Source of the DNA: Archangium violaceum
GTDB lineage: Bacteria; Myxococcota; Myxococcia; Myxococcales; Myxococcaceae
Direction: 5' to 3'
Assembly (NCBI RefSeq): GCF_016859125.1
Contig: NZ_CP069338.1
Span: 3,622,501 to 3,686,500 of the forward strand
Length of the DNA: 64,000 nt
Both the position numbers and the translations under genes were made by a program. Position 1 is the first letter of the stretch. The number at the start of each line of letters is the position of its first letter. This document shows, in pieces, positions 1 to 8,895 of the stretch. The notes below the pieces were generated by a model, which was not told the origin of the DNA, did not search any database, and was given only the letters and a program-made list of their open reading frames with translations.

Positions 1-584
1 ACAGTCCGATGTCCCAGGTCGAGCAGGTGCTGCGTGGCGGCCATCGCGCCGCCGCGCTGGTCCACGGCGACCATCGGCACCGGGCTGTTGGCGCCGGCCT
101 CGACCGTGACCACGGGAACGCCGGGTGGCAGGTGCCGCAGTGCCTCCACCGCCGTCTTTTGTGGCGCGATGACCACGACACCATCCACGCCCTGGTTGCG
201 CAGGCGCAGCACCGCGTCGAGCACCGAGGCCCGGTTCAGCGACCGCAGGCTGGTGATGCTGATCGCGTAACCCGCCTCGTGCGCGGCCTCCTCGATGCCA
301 ATCAGGGTCGACGCGGGCCCGTAGAGCGCGGTGTCGAAGCTGACGACCCCGATGACCATCGTCCGCCCCGTGACCAGCGCCTGCGCCACCGTGTTCGGCC
401 GGTAGTTGAGCTGCCGGATGGCGTCGAGCACGCGCTGGCGGGTGTCGCCTTTCACATGCGGGCTGTCATGCAGCACGCGGGAAACTGTTTGATGGGAGAC
501 ACGAGCCAGCTTGGCGACGTCCGCCATCACGGGCGGGCGGCTCTTGCGATCTGGGGTTCTGCGTCCCGTCTGGGGTCCACTCAT
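1..584 (-). CDS. LacI-family transcriptional regulator (C-terminus beyond window)
   Basis: About 194 residues are visible from an ATG at 584; the rest lies left of the window. The N-terminus has a LacI helix-turn-helix (VMADVAKLARVSHQTVSRVL, about residues 19-38) and the hinge motif YRPNTVAQAL, followed by the start of a periplasmic-binding-protein-like sugar sensor domain (TMVIGVVSFDTALYG). It is divergent from araB, and palindromes with a central CG of the kind LacI proteins bind lie between the two genes and again before the arabinofuranosidase gene. By position it is the likely repressor of the arabinose locus, analogous in role, not homology, to E. coli AraC. The ligand is inferred, not shown. 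Confidence 0.93.
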   Translation of the reverse strand, partial: MSGPQTGRRTPDRKSRPPVMADVAKLARVSHQTVSRVLHDSPHVKGDTRQRVLDAIRQLNYRPNTVAQALVTGRTMVIGVVSFDTALYGPASTLIGIEEAAHEAGYAISITSLRSLNRASVLDAVLRLRNQGVDGVVVIAPQKTAVEALRHLPPGVPVVTVEAGANSPVPMVAVDQRGGAMAATQHLLDLGHRT

Positions 585-710
585 TTTGACAGCCTATCCT
601 CATTGCCCTCCGCTCATGGATGCAGACATGATGCCTGTCCAGGTGGGCCGGGATGTTTGTGCGACGCGTCATGCGTTGCGCATCGCATCATGCGATACAA
701 ACGTCACGAA

Positions 711-724
711 TGTAAGCGCTTCGC
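711..724. promoter_or_regulatory. Imperfect LacI-type operator
   Basis: TGTAAGCGCTTCGC: the left half-site TGTAAGCG is intact and the central GCGC matches the perfect operator 27 bp downstream; the right half is degenerate. It may be an auxiliary site for the adjacent LacI regulator. Confidence 0.5.
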
Positions 725-753
725 TTGACGCCCCGCATGTGAGCGCTCACAAT
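725..753 (+). promoter_or_regulatory. Candidate araB promoter
   Basis: TTGACG (725-730), a 17-bp spacer and CACAAT (748-753) give a sigma-70-like promoter. The perfect operator at 738-751 covers the spacer and most of the -10, so repressor binding would block polymerase. The assignment is by pattern only. Confidence 0.45.
738..751. promoter_or_regulatory. Perfect LacI-family operator
   Basis: TGTGAGCGCTCACA is an exact 14-bp palindrome, identical to the core of the symmetric 'ideal' lac operator. It lies about 75 bp before the araB start and between the lacI-type gene and araB, which supports control of the arabinose operon, and possibly autoregulation, by that regulator. Confidence 0.8.
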
Positions 754-824
754 TCGCCGCCATTCCCGGGTTCGCTCGAGCCCGCTGCTCCCCCTCAATT
801 CGGTTCACCTGGAGGTCCCTCCCC

Positions 825-2504
825 ATGAAGCGCGAGGCGTTTGTCATCGGGATTGATTTTGGAACGGACTCCGTCCGGGCGGTGGTCGTTGACGCGTCGG
901 ACGGGGAGGTGGTGAGCGTGTCGGTCCAACACTATCCCCGCTGGGCGAAGGGGCTCTACTGCGAGCCGAGCGAGAACCGGTTCCGCCAACACCCCCTCGA
1001 CTATCTGGAGACGATGCAGGCTTCCATCACGGAAGCGCTTGCTCGGGCGGGGAAGGACGTCGCGTCCAGGGTTCGTGGCATCGCGGCGGACACGACCGGT
1101 TCGACGCCTGTCCTCACCGACCGCCGCGGCGTGCCTCTCTCCCTCACGTCTGGGTTCCGGGAGGACCCGGATGCCATGTTCATCTTGTGGAAGGACCACA
1201 CCTCGGTGGCCCAGGCGGAGCGCATCAACCAGACGGCGCGGACCTGGGGCGGCGCCGACTTCACGAAGTACGAGGGCGGCATCTACTCCAGCGAGTGGTT
1301 CTGGGCGAAGGCCCTCCGGGTCGTCGAGACCAATCCCTCCGTGGCCCAGGCCGCGGTCAGTGTCCTGGAGCTCTGTGATTGGGTTCCCGCCGTCCTGACG
1401 GGGTGTGATGATCTTGGAAAGATCAAACGCAGCCGCTGCGCCGCGGGGCACAAGGCGATGTGGCACGCCGAGTTCGGCGGGTACCCCGAGGACGCGTTCC
1501 TCGCCCGGCTCCATCCGCGCCTGGTGGAGCTCAAGGCCTCTCTCGGGCGGGAGACCTTCACCTCGGACATCCCCTTCGGCACCCTCTGCGCGGAGTGGGC
1601 GACGAAGCTCGGTCTGCCGCATGACACCGTCGTCGCCGTGGGCGCCTTCGATGCGCACATGGGCGCCGTGGGCGGAAACATCAAACCGCGCCAGTTGTTG
1701 AAGATCCTGGGGACGAGCTGCCTGGACATGGTCGTGGTGCCCAGGACGCAGGAGCCGGAGAAGCTGGTCCCGGGCATCTGCGGCCAGGTCGATGGCTCCA
1801 TCATCCCGGGAATGCTCGGCTACGAGGCGGGGCAGTCCGCCTTCGGTGACGTCTATGCCTGGTTCAAGAAGCTCCTCGGCTGGCCTCTCGAGGCGATCCT
1901 CCCCGCCCTCTCCGGAGGGGACACGGCGACGAAACAGCCCCTCGCCGACGCGCTCCTGGAGCGTGTCATTCCGGAGCTCGAGCGGGCCGCGAAGGACCTC
2001 CCGTTGGAAGACAATTCCCTCCTGGCCCTGGACTGGATGAACGGGCGGAGGACGCCTGACGCGAACCAGCGCCTCAAGGGCGCCATCACGGGCATCAACC
2101 TGGGGACGGACGCTCCGCGGCTCTACCGTGCCCTGGTCGAGGCCACGGCCTTCGGCTCGCGCGCCATCGCCGAGCGCTTCAGGTCGGCGGACATCCGGCT
2201 GGACAGTGTCATCGCCATGGGCGGCGTGGCCAGGAAGAGCCCCTTCATCATGCAGACCCTGGCCGACGTGATGAACATGGACATCGCGGTCTCGGCGGGC
2301 GATCAAGCCGTGGCGGTGGGGGCGGCGATGTTCGCGGCGACCGCCGCCGGCCTCCATCCCAGGGTCGAGGCCGCGCAGGAGGCCATGTCGCCCGGCGTCG
2401 AGCGGACCTACCGGCCCGACCCGCCGCGCGCCAGGCACTACGCGTCACGTTATCAGGACTACCTCGCGCTCGGCGGCTTCGTGGAGCGGCAGCTGACGCG
2501 GTAG
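825..2504 (+). CDS. araB: Ribulokinase
   Basis: 559-residue FGGY-family carbohydrate kinase, the usual length for AraB. It phosphorylates L-ribulose with ATP to L-ribulose 5-phosphate in the cytoplasm. The N-terminal phosphate-binding motif GIDFGTDSVRA (about residues 9-19) and the ribulokinase-type segments AVGAFDAHMGAVGG and GGVARKSPFIMQ are present. The ATG is preceded at 811-815 by GGAGG. It is the first gene of the operon araB-araA-transporter-araD, and the operator/promoter lies just upstream. Confidence 0.95.
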   Translation: MKREAFVIGIDFGTDSVRAVVVDASDGEVVSVSVQHYPRWAKGLYCEPSENRFRQHPLDYLETMQASITEALARAGKDVASRVRGIAADTTGSTPVLTDRRGVPLSLTSGFREDPDAMFILWKDHTSVAQAERINQTARTWGGADFTKYEGGIYSSEWFWAKALRVVETNPSVAQAAVSVLELCDWVPAVLTGCDDLGKIKRSRCAAGHKAMWHAEFGGYPEDAFLARLHPRLVELKASLGRETFTSDIPFGTLCAEWATKLGLPHDTVVAVGAFDAHMGAVGGNIKPRQLLKILGTSCLDMVVVPRTQEPEKLVPGICGQVDGSIIPGMLGYEAGQSAFGDVYAWFKKLLGWPLEAILPALSGGDTATKQPLADALLERVIPELERAAKDLPLEDNSLLALDWMNGRRTPDANQRLKGAITGINLGTDAPRLYRALVEATAFGSRAIAERFRSADIRLDSVIAMGGVARKSPFIMQTLADVMNMDIAVSAGDQAVAVGAAMFAATAAGLHPRVEAAQEAMSPGVERTYRPDPPRARHYASRYQDYLALGGFVERQLTR

Positions 2505-2551
2505 GCCACCATGTCCGGGCCTGGGCCAGGACGAGAAACAGGAGCAGGGTC

Positions 2552-4054
2552 ATGATCGAGTTGAAGAAGCAGGAAGTCTGGTTCCTCACCGGAAGCCAGC
2601 ATCTCTATGGTGATGCGGCGCTGGCGACGGTCGCCGCTGATTCACGGAAGATCGCCGAGTTCCTCGACGCCTCCGGGAAGCTTCCCGTCCGCGTGGTCTG
2701 GAAGCCCACGCTCACGGATCCCGAGGCGATCCTCAACGTCTGTCTGGAGGCGAACAATTCGCCGGACTGTGTCGGTGTCATCACCTGGATGCACACCTTC
2801 TCTCCGTCGAAGATGTGGATCGCCGGGCTCTCGCGCCTCCAGAAGCCTCTCGCCCACCTCCATACCCAGACGGAGCGTGAGCTCCCCTGGGACAAGATCG
2901 ACATGGAGTTCATGAACCTGAACCAGTCCGCCCACGGTGACCGCGAGTTCGGGTTCATCGGCGCCCGCTTGCGGCTGGAGCGGAAGATCGTCGTTGGCTA
3001 CTGGAAGGACGAGGACGTCCTGGCGAAGCTCGACGGTTGGGCGAGGGCGGCCTGCGGCCTCGCCGAGTCGCGGCGCATGAAGATCGTCCGCTTCGGCGGC
3101 ATGAACATGCGGGAGGTGGCCGTCACCGGTGGTGACCGCGTCGAGGCTCAAATCCAGTTCGGCTGGTCCGTGAATGGCTTCGCCGTGGGTGACCTGGTCG
3201 GACGCATCGCCGACGTGAGCGATTCCGAGGTGGATGCGCTGATTTCGGAGTACGAGGACACGTACTCGCTCGTTCCGGCCCTCAGGAAGGGGGGCGAGCG
3301 GCGCATGGGGCTCCGCGATGCCGCGCGGCAGGAGATTGGAATGCGCGGCTTCCTCGAGGAGGGCGGCTTCAGCGCCTTCACCACCACGTTCGAGGACCTG
3401 CATGGGCTCAAGCAGCTGCCCGGCCTCGCCTGCCAGCGGCTCATGGCGCAAGGCTACGGCTTCGGGGCGGAGGGAGATTGGAAGACGGCCGCCCTCATCC
3501 GCATCATGAAGGTGATGAGCGCGGGGCGCCCCGGTGGTGTATCCTTCATGGAGGATTACACGTACCACCTGGCCAAGGGGAACGAGCTCGTCCTCGGCGC
3601 GCACATGCTCGAGGTCTGCCCGTCCATCGCGGAGGGCAAGCCCTCGCTCGAGGTCCATCCCCTCGACATCGGCGGCAAGGCCGATCCCTGCCGCCTCGTC
3701 TTCGCGGCCGGGGCCGGTCCCGCGGTCAACGCGACCCTCGTCGACATGGGCGGCCGCATGCGGATGATCGTGAACGAGCTCGACGTCGTGAAGCCCGAGA
3801 ACCCGATGCCGAATCTCCCCGTGGCGCACGCCGTCTGGCGCCCCCTGCCCGACTTCAAGCGGAGCTGCGAGGCGTGGATCCTCGCGGGTGGCGCCCACCA
3901 CGCCGGCTTCAGCCGCGCCATCACCGTCTCCCAGCTCCAGGACTTCGCGGGGATGGTGGGCATCGAGTTCATCCACATCGGGCGTGGGACGGAGCTCTCC
4001 ACCCTCAAGAACGAGCTTCGTTGGAATGATCTCGCGTACCGGCTGTCCCGGTAG
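2552..4054 (+). CDS. araA: L-arabinose isomerase
   Basis: 500 residues, the normal size. It converts L-arabinose to L-ribulose, a Mn2+-dependent reaction. Characteristic segments include VGVITWMHTFSPSKMWI, FMEDYTYHLAKGNELVLGAH (which carries the conserved Glu and His), MLEVCPSIAEGKPSLEVHPL and GGAHHAGFS near the C-terminus, which carries the second metal-binding His region. It starts 47 bp after araB with AGGAG before the ATG, so the two genes are likely co-transcribed. Confidence 0.97.
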   Translation: MIELKKQEVWFLTGSQHLYGDAALATVAADSRKIAEFLDASGKLPVRVVWKPTLTDPEAILNVCLEANNSPDCVGVITWMHTFSPSKMWIAGLSRLQKPLAHLHTQTERELPWDKIDMEFMNLNQSAHGDREFGFIGARLRLERKIVVGYWKDEDVLAKLDGWARAACGLAESRRMKIVRFGGMNMREVAVTGGDRVEAQIQFGWSVNGFAVGDLVGRIADVSDSEVDALISEYEDTYSLVPALRKGGERRMGLRDAARQEIGMRGFLEEGGFSAFTTTFEDLHGLKQLPGLACQRLMAQGYGFGAEGDWKTAALIRIMKVMSAGRPGGVSFMEDYTYHLAKGNELVLGAHMLEVCPSIAEGKPSLEVHPLDIGGKADPCRLVFAAGAGPAVNATLVDMGGRMRMIVNELDVVKPENPMPNLPVAHAVWRPLPDFKRSCEAWILAGGAHHAGFSRAITVSQLQDFAGMVGIEFIHIGRGTELSTLKNELRWNDLAYRLSR

Positions 4055-4148
4055 GTGAGAGCGATGTGGGCCGTGTCATGGCGGGACTGTCGCTCGTCAT
4101 GGCACGGCCGTTGTCACACCCCAGACAACACGAAGTGAGAGGCGACCC

Positions 4149-5120
4149 ATGAAGAGAGCCCTGTTCAACGTAGCGTCCGCAGTCCTTCTCATCCTTGCGT
4201 TTGGCCCGGGACTTGCCCTGGCCAAGGACAAGATAGTGCTTGGCTTCTCCCAGGTGGGTGCGGAGAGCGAGTGGCGCACGGCCAACACCCAGTCGATCAA
4301 GGATGCCGCCGCGCAGGCGGGTATCACCCTGAAGTTCTCCGACGCACAACAGAAGCAGGAGAATCAAATCAAGGCGATCCGCTCCTTCATCGCCCAGCGG
4401 GTGGATGTGATTGCCTTCTCGCCGGTGGTCGAGACGGGCTGGGAGCCTGTCCTCCGGGAGGCCAAGCGCGCCAGGATTCCCGTCATCCTGACCGACCGCG
4501 CCGTCTCCGCGAAGGACGAGTCGCTCTGGGTCACCTTCCTGGGCTCGGACTTCGTGGAGGAGGGCCGCCGCGCCGCGAAGTGGCTGGTCGACTACGCGCC
4601 GGTCAAGGAGCTGGCCGCCAAGGGTGAGGTCAACATCGTCGAGCTCCAGGGCACCGTCGGCTCCGCTCCCGCCATCGACCGCAAGAAGGGCTTCGAGGAG
4701 GTCCTGAAGGGCCATCCGAAGTTCAAGATCATCCGCTCGCAGACCGGCGACTTCACCCGTGCGAAGGGCAAGGAGGTCATGGAGGCGTTCCTCAAGGCCG
4801 AGGGCAAGAAGATCAACGTCCTCTACGCGCACAACGACGACATGGCCATTGGCGCCATCCAGGCCATCGAGGAGGCGGGCCTGCGGCCCGGCAAGGACAT
4901 CGTCATCGTGTCCATCGACGCGGTGAAGGGCGCCTTCGAGGCGATGATGGCCGGCAAGCTGAACTGCACGGTGGAGTGCAGCCCGCTGCTGGGGCCGCAG
5001 CTGATGAGCCTCGTGAAGGACGTGGTGGCCGGCAAGTCGGTGCCCCGGCGCATCGTCACGGAGGAGGGCGTGTTCCCGCAGGAGGTCGCCGCCAAGGAGT
5101 TCCCGAACCGGAAGTACTGA
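4149..5120 (+). CDS. ytfQ: Sugar ABC transporter substrate-binding protein, YtfQ type
   Basis: 323 residues with a Sec signal peptide ending near residue 25 (...GPGLALAKDK). It closely follows E. coli YtfQ, the periplasmic galactofuranose-binding protein: VGFSQVGxESxWR-like start, QQKQENQIKAIRSF, SPVVETGWEPVLREAKRA, VELQGTVG, IDRKKGF, IRSQTGDFTRAKGKEVMEAF and YAHNDDMAIGAIQAI. Because the operon encodes arabinose catabolism, the natural ligand here is more likely L-arabinofuranose or arabinose; that is inference. GAGAGG precedes the ATG, and 94 bp separate it from araA. Confidence 0.93.
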   Translation: MKRALFNVASAVLLILAFGPGLALAKDKIVLGFSQVGAESEWRTANTQSIKDAAAQAGITLKFSDAQQKQENQIKAIRSFIAQRVDVIAFSPVVETGWEPVLREAKRARIPVILTDRAVSAKDESLWVTFLGSDFVEEGRRAAKWLVDYAPVKELAAKGEVNIVELQGTVGSAPAIDRKKGFEEVLKGHPKFKIIRSQTGDFTRAKGKEVMEAFLKAEGKKINVLYAHNDDMAIGAIQAIEEAGLRPGKDIVIVSIDAVKGAFEAMMAGKLNCTVECSPLLGPQLMSLVKDVVAGKSVPRRIVTEEGVFPQEVAAKEFPNRKY

Positions 5121-5153
5121 AACCCAGGCCTTGTGCGTGGAGGAGAGGGGTCC

Positions 5154-6689
5154 ATGACTGAAGCCGTTCCGGTGCTCGAAGTGAAGGGAATCTCGAAGCG
5201 CTTCTCCGGTGTCCAGGCTCTCCGGGGGGTCGACTTCCGCCTCCTGCCGGGCGAGGTCCACGCGGTGATGGGCCAGAATGGCGCGGGCAAGTCGACGTTG
5301 ATCAAGATCCTCACGGGCGTCCATCGCCCGGACGCGGGACGCATCCTCCTCCAGGGGGGCGAAATCAAGCCCAGGAGCCCGAGCGAGGCCCGGAAGCTTG
5401 GGATCAGCACGGTCTACCAGGAGGTGAACCTCTGCCCGAACCTGTCGGTCGCCGAGAACATCTGCCTCGGGCATGACCCCTCCGAGGCCTTCGCCATCCG
5501 GTGGAAGCAGATGAACCGGAAGGCGGAGGCCCTCCTGGCGGACCTCAACATCCACATCGACGTCACCGCTCCGCTCTCCGCCTATTCGATCGCGGTGCAG
5601 CAGGTGTGCGCCATCGCCCGCGCGCTGAGCACGCAGGCGAAGATCCTCATCCTCGACGAGCCGACCTCGAGCCTCGCCGAGGATGAGGTGAAGATGCTCC
5701 TGTCGGTCATGAGGAAGCTCAAGGCCCAGGGGATGGCCATCCTCTTCGTCACCCACTTCCTGGATCAGATCTTCGAGATCTCCGACCGCATCACGATCCT
5801 CAGGAACGGCGAGCTCGTCGGCGAATACCCCGTCACCGAGTTGTCGCGCATCGAGCTGGTGACCCGGATGGTCGGCCGCGAGGTCGCCGAGGCAGGTCCG
5901 AGCAGGGCCAAGAGCGTCCGCCTCCCGTCGGCGGAGGTGGCCCAGGGCGAGGAGGCCGAGGCGCCCTTCCTCAGCGCGGAGGGACTTGGACGAAGGGGCT
6001 CGGTCCAGGACGTGGGCCTGGAGGTGAAGCGGGGCAAGGCCCTGGGCATGGGAGGTCTCCTGGGCTCGGGGCGGACGGAGATCGCCCGGCTGCTCTTCGG
6101 CATCGACCGGGCCGAGGAGGGCTCCATCAAGATCGAGGGGAAGTCGGCGCAGCTCTCCTCGCCCCTGAAGGCCATCCAGCACGGCATCGGCTTCTGCCCG
6201 GAGGACCGTAAGCACGAGGGCATCGTGGGCGAGCTGTCGATCCGCGAGAACATGGTGCTCGCCCTGCAGGCGAAGCGGGGCATCTTCCGTACGCTCTCCC
6301 GGAAGCAGCAGGACGAGCTCGCGGAAACCTATATCAAGGCCCTCGGCATCAAGACCCCCGATGCGGAGAAGCCCATTTCCCAGCTCTCGGGCGGAAACCA
6401 GCAGAAGGTGCTCCTGGCGCGCTGGCTGGCCACCGACCCGCGAATGCTCATCCTCGACGAGCCGACCCGCGGCATCGACGTGGCGGCGAAGCTCGAGATC
6501 ATGGAGAAGGTCATGGAGCTGTGTGACAAGGGGATGGCCATCCTCTTCATCTCCTCGGAAATCGAAGAGGTCCTCTGCTACTCGGACCGCATCGCGGTCA
6601 TGCGCGACCGCCGCAAGGTGGGCGAAATCGAGGCGGGCGAGGCGGACGAGAGCACGGTGTTCAAGATCATCGCGGGAGGTCAGGCATGA
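5154..6689 (+). CDS. ytfR: Sugar ABC transporter ATP-binding protein, YtfR type
   Basis: 511 residues with two fused ABC ATPase domains, as in the RbsA/AraG/YtfR class. The first has Walker A GQNGAGKST and Walker B ILILDEPTSSL. The second has the usual degenerate Walker A (GGLLGSGRTE), signature LSGGNQQKVLLARWL and Walker B MLILDEPTRGID. A GTG at 5133 could extend the frame, but the ATG at 5154 has GGAGGAGAGG just upstream and is preferred. The end overlaps the first permease gene by 4 bp. Confidence 0.95.
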   Translation: MTEAVPVLEVKGISKRFSGVQALRGVDFRLLPGEVHAVMGQNGAGKSTLIKILTGVHRPDAGRILLQGGEIKPRSPSEARKLGISTVYQEVNLCPNLSVAENICLGHDPSEAFAIRWKQMNRKAEALLADLNIHIDVTAPLSAYSIAVQQVCAIARALSTQAKILILDEPTSSLAEDEVKMLLSVMRKLKAQGMAILFVTHFLDQIFEISDRITILRNGELVGEYPVTELSRIELVTRMVGREVAEAGPSRAKSVRLPSAEVAQGEEAEAPFLSAEGLGRRGSVQDVGLEVKRGKALGMGGLLGSGRTEIARLLFGIDRAEEGSIKIEGKSAQLSSPLKAIQHGIGFCPEDRKHEGIVGELSIRENMVLALQAKRGIFRTLSRKQQDELAETYIKALGIKTPDAEKPISQLSGGNQQKVLLARWLATDPRMLILDEPTRGIDVAAKLEIMEKVMELCDKGMAILFISSEIEEVLCYSDRIAVMRDRRKVGEIEAGEADESTVFKIIAGGQA

Positions 6690-7738
6690 GCGTCTCGACG
6701 TCCGAGCTCGTGCGGGGTCTGGCCAAGAAGCGGGTCTTCTGGCCGCTGGTCACCCTGGCCCTGCTCCTGCTGTTCAACCTGGCCTTCAATCCGCACTTCT
6801 TCTCCATCACCATCCGGGAGGGGCACCTCTACGGAAGTTTGATCGACATCCTCAACCGTGCCGCCCCCCTGATGATCGTCGCCATGGGGCTGACGTTGGT
6901 GATCGCCACACACGGCATCGATATTTCCGTGGGGGCGGTGGTGGCCATCGCTGGGGCGGTGGCGGCGACGATGATTGGCGGCCAGCTGGACCTGAGCGGC
7001 GGAGCGCAGGACGCGACCCGGTATCCCCTGGTGCTCGTCATCATCGTCACACTGGCCGTGGCGATGCTCTTCGGGATGTGGAACGGCATGCTGATCTCCT
7101 TCTTCGGCATGCAGCCCATCATCGCCACGTTGATCCTCCTCGTGATGGGGCGCGGCGTGGCCCAGCTCATCACCGAGGGCCAGATCATCACCATCTACTA
7201 CACCCCCTATTTCTTCATCGGGAATGGCTTCCTCGCGGGGCTCCCGTTCTCGCTCTTCATCGTGGCCGCCGTGTTGGCGCTGCTCCTGCTGCTCACCCGG
7301 AAGACCGCGCTGGGCCTCTTCATCGAGGCGGTCGGCCTCAACCCCGTCGCCGCCCGCTTCGCGGGAGTCCGCGCGCGCGCCATCACCTTCTGGGCCTATG
7401 CCTTCAGTGGCCTGTGCGCGGGGATCGCGGGGTTGATCGTCAGCTCGAACGTCAAGAGCGCGGACGGCAACAACGCGGGACTGCTCTTCGAACTGGACGC
7501 CATCCTCGCGGTGGTCCTGGGTGGAACCGCGCTCAACGGCGGCCGTTTCACGCTGGTGGGCAGTGTGTTGGGCGCCCTCATCATCCAGACGCTCACCACG
7601 ACCATCTACTCCGTCGGCGTGCCGCCCGAGGTGACGCTCGTCGTGAAGGCGGTCGTCGTCTTCCTCGTCAGCATCCTGCAGTCCGACAAGGTGCGCAATC
7701 GCATCGCCACGCTGGGCAAGCTTCGGGAGGCACTGTGA
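6686..7738 (+). CDS. ytfT: Sugar ABC transporter permease, YtfT type
   Basis: 350 residues, strongly hydrophobic, with about ten membrane segments and the BPD_transp_2 (RbsC/YtfT) signatures GLTLVIATHGIDISVGAVVA and AVVLGGTALNGG. It forms half of the transmembrane channel of the furanose importer. The ATG overlaps the ytfR stop (ATGA) and its own stop overlaps the next ATG by one base, so translation is coupled along the operon. Confidence 0.94.
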   Translation: MSVSTSELVRGLAKKRVFWPLVTLALLLLFNLAFNPHFFSITIREGHLYGSLIDILNRAAPLMIVAMGLTLVIATHGIDISVGAVVAIAGAVAATMIGGQLDLSGGAQDATRYPLVLVIIVTLAVAMLFGMWNGMLISFFGMQPIIATLILLVMGRGVAQLITEGQIITIYYTPYFFIGNGFLAGLPFSLFIVAAVLALLLLLTRKTALGLFIEAVGLNPVAARFAGVRARAITFWAYAFSGLCAGIAGLIVSSNVKSADGNNAGLLFELDAILAVVLGGTALNGGRFTLVGSVLGALIIQTLTTTIYSVGVPPEVTLVVKAVVVFLVSILQSDKVRNRIATLGKLREAL

Positions 7739-8850
7739 TGGACAATGGCAACACCGCTGCTTCCGCCGCGGCACTCCCCGCCCTGACGCCGGCGCATTCG
7801 AGGCCCCGCCTGGATCCGCGTTACCTGCCGCTCGTGGTCACCCTGGGGCTCTTCGTGGCGATGTTCGGGGCGGGCTCGGTCGCGTTCGAGGGCTTCTTCT
7901 CGCTCCAGGTCTTCCTCAACCTCTTCGTCGACAACGCCTTCCTGTTGATCGCCGCGATCGGGATGACCTTCGTCATCATCTCCGGAGGCATCGATCTCTC
8001 GGTGGGCTCGGTGATCGCGCTGACGACCATGGTCCTGGCGACCCTGGTCGAGAACCGGGGCTGGAGCCCCGCGCTGGTCATTCCGTTGGTCCTGCTGATG
8101 GGGGCGGCCATCGGCCTGGTCCACGGGGTCGTCATCCAATACTTCGAAGTCCAGCCCTTCATCGTCACGCTGGCGGGCATGTTCCTCGCGCGAGGGCTTT
8201 GCTACCTCATCAGCATCGACTCGATTTCCATCACGAATCCGTTCTTCAGCGATATCTCCGCGGTTCAAATCCCGCTGCCATTCGATACCTCCATCTCCGT
8301 CAACGTCGTCATGGCGCTGGGGATGTTGGTGGTGGCGATCTACCTCGCTCACTACACGCGCTTCGGGAGGACCCTCTATGCGATTGGCGGGAGCGAACAG
8401 TCCGCCCTGCTGATGGGCCTTCCGGTGGCGAGGACGAAGATCCTCACCTACACGTTCAGCGGCTTCTGCTCCGCCCTGGCGGGAATCGCCTTCACCTTCT
8501 ACATGCTGTCCGGGTACGGGCTGCACGCGCAGGGAATGGAGATGGACGCCATCGCGGCGGCGGTGGTCGGTGGAACCCTGCTCACCGGGGGCTCGGGCTA
8601 TGTCGTGGGCACCCTGGTCGGCGTGCTGATCTACGGCACCATCCAGACCCTCATCATGTTCGAGGGCAGTCTCAGCTCCTGGTGGACGAAGATCGTCATT
8701 GGTCTGTTGTTGCTCGTCTTCTGTCTGTTGCAGAAGGCGCTGGCGCGTGGTCCCCGGAGCAAGGGGCCCATCCCCGCGACCCGGGAGGTCAACGGGCAGC
8801 AGCTCCCCGCGTCCGCGTCCACCGAGCGGACGGCCCATGCCGGCGGGTAG
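7738..8850 (+). CDS. yjfF: Sugar ABC transporter permease, YjfF type
   Basis: 370 residues from the ATG that overlaps the ytfT stop (TGATG). It is the second BPD_transp_2 permease, with GMTFVIISGGIDLSVGSVIAL, EVQPFIVTLAGMFLARG and AAVVGGTLLTGGSGY, and it pairs with YtfT. The first about 25 residues are an Ala/Pro-rich cytoplasmic tail. A much longer open frame runs upstream in phase from 6361, but that part is only the shadow of ytfR and ytfT. Confidence 0.93.
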   Translation: MDNGNTAASAAALPALTPAHSRPRLDPRYLPLVVTLGLFVAMFGAGSVAFEGFFSLQVFLNLFVDNAFLLIAAIGMTFVIISGGIDLSVGSVIALTTMVLATLVENRGWSPALVIPLVLLMGAAIGLVHGVVIQYFEVQPFIVTLAGMFLARGLCYLISIDSISITNPFFSDISAVQIPLPFDTSISVNVVMALGMLVVAIYLAHYTRFGRTLYAIGGSEQSALLMGLPVARTKILTYTFSGFCSALAGIAFTFYMLSGYGLHAQGMEMDAIAAAVVGGTLLTGGSGYVVGTLVGVLIYGTIQTLIMFEGSLSSWWTKIVIGLLLLVFCLLQKALARGPRSKGPIPATREVNGQQLPASASTERTAHAGG

Positions 8851-8895
8851 GCCGCGAACACTCTCGAGCACAGCTCTGAACCGCAGCGAGGTCTC

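Noticed and set aside
795-2438. 547-codon open frame antisense to araB
   Set aside because: Arg/His/Gly-rich shadow without family features; araB motifs are clear on the other strand.
4005-6215. 736-codon open frame on the minus strand
   Set aside because: Shadow of the transporter genes.
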